From: Acidobacteriaceae bacterium
GTDB taxonomy: Bacteria > Acidobacteriota > Terriglobia > Terriglobales > Acidobacteriaceae
DNA length: 64,000 nt
Assembly (NCBI GenBank): GCA_027452245.1
Contig: DAIDGW010000249.1
Span: 38,349-102,348 of the forward strand
Direction: 5' to 3'
The notes beneath the pieces were generated by a model. It had not been told where the DNA came from. It was given only the letters and a program-made list of their open reading frames with translations, and searched no databases. Numbering within the stretch: the stretch's first letter is position 1; every line of letters begins with the position of its first letter. A program made the position numbers and the translations under genes. Positions 44,858 through 52,288 of this stretch are shown here, piece after piece.

Positions 44858-45847
44858 TCAGGATGACCCGCTGATATTCGCCTGGTATTCGGCTCCATTT
44901 TCCGCGTCCGTGGTTTCAGACGCATGAATTTCAAGGTATTTAGATGCGATTTTGAGGGTCCGCGCTGCAGTGGCAACCCAGACCTGACGGGCTCCGCCAC
45001 GGCGCAGCACGCGGGCGCACTCCGAAGCGGTCGTGCCGGTGGTGAGTACGTCGTCGATCAGGAGGACGTCGCGGCCGGCGATTTGTTCCGGATCGATGAC
45101 CGTAAACGCTCCGCGAAGATTTTCACGGCGCTGATGGTGGGTTAATCCGATCTGCGAAACAGTTGAGCGTTGCCGCTTGAGGACACGCGGCGCAAGTTGC
45201 AGGCGTCCGTGAAACGAATTCAGTTTGAGTGCGGCGCGGGCGATCAGTTCGGACTGATTGAATCCGCGCTGGCGCAGCTTGGACTTGTGCAGCGGCACGG
45301 GAATCACGGCGACCGGAGCGTCGGAGGCGGCGAATTCGGGTTCGAGCAGAGTGAAACTTTGGGCCAGCATGCGTCCCAGGATGCGGGCCGCGGGACGAAC
45401 TCCGCCGAACTTGAGCAAGTGGATCAGGTCGCGCAGGCGATCGTCGTAGCTGCCGAACGCGACGGCGCGCGCAAAGGTTGGAGCAGCGCGGCGGCATTTC
45501 GGACAGCGCAGTATTTCGTCGGAGTCGCGGAAAGCATAGGCGGCGAGCACGCGCTCTCCGCAGAGATGACAGAGATCGCCAGACAGAGGCTCGATGCGGC
45601 GCAGGCAATCCCCGCAGACGGGCAGCAGCGAGATGCGAAGGAGAGGAAGCCCGCAAAGGCGGCAATCGGAGGGAACGAGGACGGCAAAGAGGCTTTCAGC
45701 GGATTGAAGAGCCAGGGAGTGTAGACGATGCAGAACAACAGGGATGCGCGACTCTGCAACGTGGGTGGGACTAGCCGGGATTCGGTCCTCACTACTGCTG
45801 AAGACGGCCTCCTTGGCGCCTGGCCGCTGGTGCGCAGGCGTTAGCAA
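44858..45847 (-). CDS. ComF-family phosphoribosyltransferase-like protein
   Basis: A 329-aa protein with the ComF layout. An N-terminal double zinc finger (SDCRLCG, PVCGDCL, DLCHLCG, LRCPKCRR at about 60-120) is followed by a phosphoribosyltransferase fold with VIPVPLHKSKLRQRGFNQSELIA and the PRPP loop DVLLIDDVLTTGTTASECA. ComF proteins take part in DNA uptake and single-strand handling during transformation, and appear in non-competent species too. The only upstream start in frame is TTG 45847, leaving a disordered N-terminus of about 40 residues, so the start is uncertain. It lies between a zinc-ribbon gene and the HNH nuclease gene on the same strand. Confidence 0.88.
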   Translation of the reverse strand: MLTPAHQRPGAKEAVFSSSEDRIPASPTHVAESRIPVVLHRLHSLALQSAESLFAVLVPSDCRLCGLPLLRISLLPVCGDCLRRIEPLSGDLCHLCGERVLAAYAFRDSDEILRCPKCRRAAPTFARAVAFGSYDDRLRDLIHLLKFGGVRPAARILGRMLAQSFTLLEPEFAASDAPVAVIPVPLHKSKLRQRGFNQSELIARAALKLNSFHGRLQLAPRVLKRQRSTVSQIGLTHHQRRENLRGAFTVIDPEQIAGRDVLLIDDVLTTGTTASECARVLRRGGARQVWVATAARTLKIASKYLEIHASETTDAENGAEYQANISGSS

Positions 45848-45883
45848 CTGGCTTTGAGGCCCAGTATAAGACCTTATCGGGCT

Positions 45884-46153
45884 CTAAGCAACGTTATGAG
45901 TGTCACCGGCGGGCAATTTCACCGTGGTGAGCGGCCGGGTTTCAGAGAGCCGGTCGCGAACCTCGATGAAAATACTGCGGTAGTCGCGATGAAAGCATTC
46001 GCCGCAGCGCACGGGGTGGAGGAGCAAAAGGGGCAAGATGTAACGCTCGAGGAGGGTACGGCGGCGGGAGCGGAATCCGAGTTCACTGCCACAGTCACGG
46101 CACTGGAAATGCTTGAAGGAACGCCAAAAACCAGAGTCTCCGGATGAACCCAT
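45884..46153 (-). CDS. Small zinc-ribbon protein (89 aa)
   Basis: An 89-aa protein with CRDCGSELGFRSRRRTLLERYILPLLLLHPVRCGECFHRDY. Two CxxC pairs about 30 residues apart flank a basic patch and a short hydrophobic stretch. I recognise this arrangement from small Acidobacteria proteins of unknown role. The zinc ribbon and the RSRRR patch suggest nucleic-acid or membrane-edge contact. Start ATG 46153 is 36 bp upstream of comF on the same strand, so it may lead the comF-HNH operon. Not long enough to exclude chance on length alone, but the cysteine pattern is persuasive. Confidence 0.72.
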   Translation of the reverse strand: MGSSGDSGFWRSFKHFQCRDCGSELGFRSRRRTLLERYILPLLLLHPVRCGECFHRDYRSIFIEVRDRLSETRPLTTVKLPAGDTHNVA

Positions 46154-46347
46154 CAGTGCACCTCGTGAATTCGAAGGACAAGGACGAAGAGGCGAAAGGA
46201 TTGACTTCCCTGATTTTAGTCCTTTGGGGCGAGATCGTCATTACACGGGAAGACACGGAGAATACGCCAACAAACGCCGGCGGGTGGCGGAGCTTCGCTC
46301 AGGGCGGGTGCGGCGGTCGCCATGTGAGTTCGTCGTTCGGAATTCAG

Positions 46348-46403
46348 GCGTCCCTCCGGGACGCGATTCGTCTTGCTTCCTTTCCCAGCGCCGAAACGCT
46401 GGG
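46348..46403. repeat. Two REP-like hairpins in the gap before the OPT gene
   Basis: GCGTCCC/GGGACGC (46348-46364, loop TCC) and CCCAGCG/CGCTGGG (46384-46403, loop CCGAAA) are perfect 7-bp stems 19 bases apart. They resemble the mini-hairpins at 22 kb in size, GC content and tiny loops. The remaining bases of the 407-bp gap (46154-46560) contain open frames without coding character; I see no gene there. Confidence 0.6.
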
Positions 46404-46560
46404 CGATTTTCAAATTTCCCTTCCGGGTGTTGGGATGGGGGCGCTGCGAGTGAGATAACAGCTGCAGCTTGTATTTGGGGCGGGTTGCGTGCTAACGTGC
46501 GCCGTTCCCGTGTTTGGAATAACTTAGTGAGTTCGACAAATCGGCCTCCAAAGGATATTT

Positions 46561-48612
46561 ATGAGCACCGTCGCACCTCCTGCTGTCGGCAAGAAACACA
46601 CGCCCTATGTTCCGGAAACGATGGAAATGAAGGAGTTCACCTTCCGGGCGCTGCTGATCGGATTGGTGATGACCGCCATCCTGGGATCGGCAAATGCCTA
46701 CCTGGGATTGAAAGCAGGCATGACCATCGCGGCGACGTATCCCGCGGCAGTGATCGGAATGGCGCTGCTGCGATTGATGAAAGGATCGCTGCTGGAAGAA
46801 AACATTGCGCGAACTGTGGGCTCGATTGGCGAGTCGGTGGCGGCGGGCGCGGTGTTCACGATCCCGGCATTCGTGATGGCAGGCCTGTGGCCCGGGCTGA
46901 CGGGAGATGAGTATTGGAAATCCGTCGCCCTGATGGTGATTGGCGGCACACTGGGGATTTTGTTCGTCACGCTGCTGCGGCGCGTGATGGTGGAAGATCC
47001 GGAACTTCCCTTCCCGGAATCGGTGGCGGCCTCGGAAATTCACAAAGCCGGACAGCAGGGTGCCAAGGCGGCAAAAATTCTGTTCGCCAACATGGGATTC
47101 GGCGCGTTCATGTTCTTGCTGGGCGCGGTGAATGTGTTTTCGCCCAGCAATACGTTTCCGGTAAAGATCAGTGCGCTGGGCAAGAAGCTGTTGCTGCGCA
47201 CAGGGACGAATCCGAATGTGACGACCACCCTCACAGGGGGCACGACGCTGTTCACCGGACCTGACATCAGCCCCGCGTACCTGGGCGTGGGCTACATCAT
47301 CGGGCCCCGCCTGGCGGCGCTGAACTTCGCCGGCGGCTTGCTGGCGTGGGGACTGCTGGTTCCCCTACTCACATTCACCATTGGCCCTTACATTCAGGCG
47401 GCGCAACCTGCGGGGCATGAGATTGCGTGGGCGCAGCTGGCGGGGGCCATTTATTACTCGATCGTACGTCCGATTGCGGTGGGCGGCATGCTGGTCGGCG
47501 CAACCTACACCCTATTCAAGATGCGCAGGCAACTGGCGGTCGGCATGGGACGCGCCGTTTCCGATTTGAAGAAATCCGCGGCAGCGCATGCTGCGACCAG
47601 CCGAGTGGAGCGCGATCTTCCCTCGAAAGCGATATTCGCCGGAGTGGCGGTGGTGTTTGTGGCGATGATCGCCTTGTATTACTACTTCATCCACGGAGCC
47701 GGTGCATTATCGGCCTCAACGGTCATCTCGGGATCGCTGGTCGCGGCGGGAATCATGATTGTCATCGGATTCTTTTTCGCCGCGGTATCGGGAAACCTGG
47801 TGGGAATGATCGGATCGTCGAACAATCCCGTGTCGGGATTGACCCTGTGCACGCTGGTGATCGCCGCGCTGCTCATGGTGGCGCTGGGAGTTTCGGGAAC
47901 CGGCGGTGTGGCGGCGGTATTGGGAGTAGCAGCGGTGATTTGCGTCTCATCAGCGGTAGCCGGCGAGATGCTGCAGGATTTGAAGGTTGGGCATATTCTG
48001 GGCGGCACTCCATCGAAGATGCAGATAGGAGATCTGTTTGGCATCGTGGTGGCGTCGTTCGTGCTGTTCGTGCCCCTGCGTTATCTGGATCAGGCTTATC
48101 ACTTCGGCAGCAATGCGCTGCCTGCGCCGCAAGCGGGATTGATGGCCATGCTATCCAAGGGAATCGTTAGCGGAGACATGGCTTGGCCGCTCGTGGTGGT
48201 CGGGGTGCTGCTGGGAATTTCGATGATCATGATCGAAGTCAAGAGCGTGATGCTGTTCTCGGTCGGCATGTATCTGCCGCTGGGAACGACATTCGCGATC
48301 TTCGTGGGCGGTGTCATTCGCTGGATCACCGACATGCTGCGCGACCGCCGTGGGTTCAATGATGCGCAGAAAGCTCGCGTGGATAACACCGGAGTGCTCA
48401 CGGCTTCGGGCTTGATTGCGGGCGAAGCATTGTGCGGGTTGGTGATTGCCGGCTTGGTCGGTTCGGGAAAAGATGTGACGCTGGTGCATTGGACCCCGCC
48501 GATCTGGGCGGCATTGGTCGCGCTCGCCGTGCTGGTGATGGTCATGGTGCGCGTGCCGCTGGCAAACGCGGGACGTCCGGATGAACCAGCGCCGCCGACC
48601 GCGATCATGTGA
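46561..48612 (+). CDS. OPT-family oligopeptide transporter
   Basis: A 683-aa inner-membrane transporter with about fifteen helices. EFTFRALLIGLVMTAILGSANAYLGLKAGMTIAATYPAAV is the opening signature of bacterial OPT proteins, PELPFPESVAASEIHKAG is conserved in the cytosolic loop, and ISGSLVAAG with NNPVSGLTLCTLV occurs in the second half. Substrates in the family are peptides or metal chelates, driven by protons. AAGGATAT before ATG 46561 is the ribosome binding site. Codon third positions are rich in G, unlike plus-strand genes elsewhere in the window, which favour C. It is preceded by a repeat-bearing gap and converges on the histidine kinase gene. Confidence 0.93.
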   Translation: MSTVAPPAVGKKHTPYVPETMEMKEFTFRALLIGLVMTAILGSANAYLGLKAGMTIAATYPAAVIGMALLRLMKGSLLEENIARTVGSIGESVAAGAVFTIPAFVMAGLWPGLTGDEYWKSVALMVIGGTLGILFVTLLRRVMVEDPELPFPESVAASEIHKAGQQGAKAAKILFANMGFGAFMFLLGAVNVFSPSNTFPVKISALGKKLLLRTGTNPNVTTTLTGGTTLFTGPDISPAYLGVGYIIGPRLAALNFAGGLLAWGLLVPLLTFTIGPYIQAAQPAGHEIAWAQLAGAIYYSIVRPIAVGGMLVGATYTLFKMRRQLAVGMGRAVSDLKKSAAAHAATSRVERDLPSKAIFAGVAVVFVAMIALYYYFIHGAGALSASTVISGSLVAAGIMIVIGFFFAAVSGNLVGMIGSSNNPVSGLTLCTLVIAALLMVALGVSGTGGVAAVLGVAAVICVSSAVAGEMLQDLKVGHILGGTPSKMQIGDLFGIVVASFVLFVPLRYLDQAYHFGSNALPAPQAGLMAMLSKGIVSGDMAWPLVVVGVLLGISMIMIEVKSVMLFSVGMYLPLGTTFAIFVGGVIRWITDMLRDRRGFNDAQKARVDNTGVLTASGLIAGEALCGLVIAGLVGSGKDVTLVHWTPPIWAALVALAVLVMVMVRVPLANAGRPDEPAPPTAIM

Positions 48613-48642
48613 TCGCGCTTCACGGGGAGTCTGGGGGATGCG

Positions 48643-48658
48643 GCCCCGTACGAGGGGC
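48643..48658. terminator. Short hairpin between convergent OPT and kinase genes
   Basis: GCCCC (48643-48647) and GGGGC (48654-48658) pair around GTACGA, 31 bases after the OPT stop and 10 before the kinase stop. A second palindrome, GCGATCATGTGATCGC (48601-48616), spans the OPT stop codon. Weak as a terminator, without T-run. Confidence 0.4.
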
Positions 48659-48667
48659 ATGCTCGTT

Positions 48668-51427
48668 TCATCCCTGAGCAAGGCGTGCGTCGCACCCTTG
48701 GCGCAGGTGCAGGACCTCGTGCACCTTTTTCAGAAGATCCATTCGCGAGACTGGCTTCTGCAGAAGAACCGCTCCTTCTGCGACCAGTTTCTGCGCGACG
48801 GGAACCTCTGCGTAGCCGGAAACGTAGAGGACCTGTGTTTCGGGGTGGGACTCTTTCAAGCTCGCCGCGGCAGAGGGTCCGCTCACTCCCGGCAACACCA
48901 CATCGGTGACGAGCAATTGAATGTCATCCTTGCATTGCCGGGCGAGTTCAAGCGCAACATCCCCGCGTGCAGCTTGTAAAACCTTATAGCCGCTTTCAGT
49001 GAGAAATTCGCAGGTTATGTCTCGCAGGCATTCGTCGTCTTCCAGCACAAGAATGGTTTCGCTACCTCGGGGGTAGTCAGTCTGAGTTTCAAGGTTGGGG
49101 GATGCGGGCAACGGTTTCTCGTCCACGCGTGGCAAGTAGATGTCGAAGGTAGCGCCGGCACCGGGCGAACTCGAAACCCAGATATAACCGCCGCTTTGCT
49201 TGACGATTCCGTACACCGTAGACAACCCCAATCCCGTACCCCGTCCCTGTTCTTTGGTCGTGAAGAATGGCTCAAAGACACGGCTGCGGATCTCTTCGCT
49301 CATTCCCATCCCTGTGTCGCCCACCGACAATCGGACATAGCGGCCAGGCTTTACATAACAATATCGAGCCACATCCTCTGAGCCTAGCTCGGCATTCGCG
49401 GTGCGGATGCTGAAGGTACCACCGGAAGGCATCGCATCTCGAGCATTGGTCGCCAGGTTCATCAGAATCTGTTCGACCTGCCCGCGATCGGCTCGGACAG
49501 ATCCCAGGCCGGCCTCAAGGTGCGTCGCTATATGCACATCTTCGCCGATCAGTCGCCGCAGAATCTTTCCGACATCGGTGATGATCGAGTTCAGATCCAG
49601 GACGGTCGGATAGAGCACCTGTTTACGGCTAAAAGCGAGAAGTTGGCGGACCAGTTGAGCGGCGCTGCCGCCCGCTTTCTTGATTGCCTGTAAGTGGCGC
49701 TGATCGGGGCCCGGTTGCATTTTTTGCAGGAGAAGGTCGGCATTTCCCATGATGACTCCGAGAAGATTATTGAAATCATGGGAGATCCCCCCTGCCAATA
49801 ACCCCACCGCCTCCATTTTCTGGGCCTGGCGATACTGAGCTTCCAGGTTCCGACGTTCGGTAATGTCATCGACGATTACGTTGTAGCGGCTTACCTTGCC
49901 ATCTTCTCCGAGGAATGCCGCCCCGTTAAGCCGAACGGTGAGAATTTTGCCGTCTTTCCGTCTCCATTGTGTTTCTGCATTCTCCACGCGCGCGACGTTT
50001 CGGAACTGACTCAGGATTGCAGTGCGATCGGTGGGGTCGTTATAGATGTCGCGATCCAAATTTCTCGACAGCAACTCCTCTTTCGAGTCGTAGCCCAGCA
50101 TCGCTACCATGGCAGGGTTCACGTCCAACAGGGTTCCGTCCGGCTTGGAGAGAAATATGCCGTACGTGGCGTTCTCAAAGAGCTTTCGGTATTTCTCTTC
50201 CGACTGCCGGATGGCGTGCTCGGCTTGCTTGCGATCCGATCGGTCGAGAAATGTGACCACTGCACCGACCAACTGACCGTTCTTGTGAATTGGATAAGAC
50301 CAATACTCCGCTGGGAAGCTGGTTCTGTCTGCCCGCCAAAGCACTTCATTGGCGACGTGAGTAGCCCGCCCTTGGCGGACGGCTACATAGATTTCACATT
50401 CGTCGTCCGGATACGGGGCGCCGTCAGCATGCGAGTGGTGGAGAAGCGCATGCATGTTCTTGCCCAGCAATTCTTCGGTGGAGTTGTAACCCAGCAGTTT
50501 CACCGTGGCGGGATTGCAGAACGTACAATTTCCGTTCAGGTCGATGCCATAAATTGCCTCGGCCGTCGAGTTCAACAGCAAGCGGTATTTCTCTTCACTT
50601 TCCTGCAGCGACTGCTCAGTTCTTTTGAGATCGGTAATGTCGACCCCTATCCCGATCATGTGTTTCGACCCATTCTGGACCATGACGCCATGAGCATCGA
50701 TCCAACAAACAGTCCCGTCAGGCCGTACGAGCCGATATTGCGCGGCGTACTCCTCTGCCTTGCCGGACAGCACTTCCCGAATGATCTTCGCGACCCGCTC
50801 CCGGTCTTCCGGATGAATCCTGCTCGCCGCATCTTCCACATGGCCGGAGAACGACTCGGGCGTGAAGCCAAACTGACGGTAGCTCTCTTCGGACCACATC
50901 ACAGTGTTGTCCACCAGATTCCAATCCCATAGCCCGATTTTTAGACCGGATTTCCGTGCCAGTTCCAGGCGCTTCTGCCATTCGTGAGCCTCTTGCTCCG
51001 CTTCCTTCCGCTTCTTGATGTCGCGCAAGACCACCTCGATTGCAGGCGCTCCGTTCCAGCAAATCGGTATGGCAACAGCTTCAACGGCAGCCGGAGAACC
51101 ATCGCAGGCGATCACCACCATCTCCATTGGGATGGACGCCGTGCCGGTCGCATAGCATTGCTCGATTCGTCTCTCGATTTCGGCTAGATAGTCGGGCCGG
51201 ATGAACTCGGAAATGTTTCGTCCCAGGAGCTTCTCCGGACTGTTCGCTTTGTGGAGCCGGACACAAAAAGGATTCACGAACACGATGCGGCCGTCGGTAT
51301 GCACCAGGATCGCATCGGGTAAGGCCTCGACCAGCTTGCGGAATCGCTGCTCGCTTTCCACAAGTTCTTCCAACGTAGGCGCGCCATGCAACTGCGCACC
51401 TCCGGGTTGGGATAAGGCTTCGGCCAT
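48668..51427 (-). CDS. Hybrid sensor histidine kinase with four PAS domains and receiver
   Basis: A 919-aa cytosolic kinase. Four PAS domains (about 25-140, 150-270, 275-400, 408-525) are joined by PAC motifs such as VDITDLKRTEQ and VDDITERRNLE. The dimerisation helix has GGISHDFNNLL with phospho-His550. The ATPase domain shows the N box near N661, the G1 box GDTGMGMS at 703-710 and GRGTGLGLSTVYG at 728-740. A C-terminal receiver (about 790-910) has Asp842 in TDVVLP as phosphoacceptor. No membrane segment is seen. A phosphorelay to an unlinked output protein is expected, since no response regulator lies nearby. It converges on the OPT gene. Confidence 0.92.
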   Translation of the reverse strand: MAEALSQPGGAQLHGAPTLEELVESEQRFRKLVEALPDAILVHTDGRIVFVNPFCVRLHKANSPEKLLGRNISEFIRPDYLAEIERRIEQCYATGTASIPMEMVVIACDGSPAAVEAVAIPICWNGAPAIEVVLRDIKKRKEAEQEAHEWQKRLELARKSGLKIGLWDWNLVDNTVMWSEESYRQFGFTPESFSGHVEDAASRIHPEDRERVAKIIREVLSGKAEEYAAQYRLVRPDGTVCWIDAHGVMVQNGSKHMIGIGVDITDLKRTEQSLQESEEKYRLLLNSTAEAIYGIDLNGNCTFCNPATVKLLGYNSTEELLGKNMHALLHHSHADGAPYPDDECEIYVAVRQGRATHVANEVLWRADRTSFPAEYWSYPIHKNGQLVGAVVTFLDRSDRKQAEHAIRQSEEKYRKLFENATYGIFLSKPDGTLLDVNPAMVAMLGYDSKEELLSRNLDRDIYNDPTDRTAILSQFRNVARVENAETQWRRKDGKILTVRLNGAAFLGEDGKVSRYNVIVDDITERRNLEAQYRQAQKMEAVGLLAGGISHDFNNLLGVIMGNADLLLQKMQPGPDQRHLQAIKKAGGSAAQLVRQLLAFSRKQVLYPTVLDLNSIITDVGKILRRLIGEDVHIATHLEAGLGSVRADRGQVEQILMNLATNARDAMPSGGTFSIRTANAELGSEDVARYCYVKPGRYVRLSVGDTGMGMSEEIRSRVFEPFFTTKEQGRGTGLGLSTVYGIVKQSGGYIWVSSSPGAGATFDIYLPRVDEKPLPASPNLETQTDYPRGSETILVLEDDECLRDITCEFLTESGYKVLQAARGDVALELARQCKDDIQLLVTDVVLPGVSGPSAAASLKESHPETQVLYVSGYAEVPVAQKLVAEGAVLLQKPVSRMDLLKKVHEVLHLRQGCDARLAQG

Positions 51428-51715
51428 GACAACATTCCCCCTTTGAGGGTCCCAGATTAGGGCCGGGATTGCCCCTGAGATGTGATTGCAATCACATCTC
51501 CCATCTCATTTCCGGGTGACGTTAGTTTCTCAAGGCTGATCGAGGGGGTGGACGGCGAGACAAATTGCCGGGGCGGTTATTGAAGACAAACGACTTACAC
51601 GATACAGACTGAGAATATCTCAGACAGCGCCGGGAAAGACGTTGAACCGAGTGGTTGGCGTTCGAAGGTGGGAACGCTCGGTGTCTATCTTTGGGCTGTC
51701 TGGTTAGATCTCGGA

Positions 51716-52066
51716 GTGTCCACATTCCAGAATATTTCCAGAATTCTTGAGCGGATTCAGGTTGCCGCTCGGAGCGCCGGGCGATCTGCTGAGCAGATCG
51801 GGCTGATGGCGGTAACGAAGACGCATCCTTCGGGGATTGTGAAGCTTGTGGGGCTTCTGCAACAAATAAAGCTGCCAAAGCAGCGAAATTGTTTTCTGCC
51901 ATTGATTCTGTCGATTCCATCAAGCTGGCGGAAAAGCTCCACGCGGCAGCACAGAATTTGAAAAAAAAGATTCCCGTCCTGATCGAAAATTAATGTTGGG
52001 GCCGAGAAGGCGAAATCCGGCGTGGCAGTGGATTCGCCCGAGCTCGAGGATCTGCTGCGGTCTGCT
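51716..52066 (+). pseudogene. Decayed second copy of yggS
   Basis: The frame from GTG 51716 reads STFQNISRILERIQ, then SAEQIGLMAVTKTHPSGI, matching the start of YggS including the PLP lysine. About 45 codons expected next are missing. A one-base loss near 51862 shifts the frame into TNKAAKAAKLFSAIDSVDS and IKLAEKLHAAAQNLKKK, again YggS. One extra A near 51988 shifts it back to INVGAEKAKSGVAVDSPELE and ends at LLRSAG. The C-terminal half is absent. The intact gene at 42965-43669 differs clearly in sequence, so this was a distinct paralogue or an acquired copy, not a fresh duplicate. Confidence 0.85.
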
Positions 52067-52288
52067 GGATGAACCGCGCACCCCCATGTCTGGCTTGCCG
52101 GAACTGCGGAAGTTGACTTCCTCTGTGTACCTCTCGGGTGATCTCTGCTTGTAACAATTCACAGCAGATTCATTTTCGTTTAACAGACGCGAAACACTGA
52201 CCCGCTTTAATCGCTATCACATTTTTTCACAAGCAAAAGCTGGGGTTTTGACCAAAGTACAAACGTGTCTTCGTGGAAAGGGTTACGC

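Noticed and set aside
46144..46458. A 104-codon plus-strand frame before the OPT gene
   Set aside because: It reads through two perfect REP-like hairpins, has odd composition and no family pattern, and overlaps the start of the zinc-ribbon gene on the other strand.
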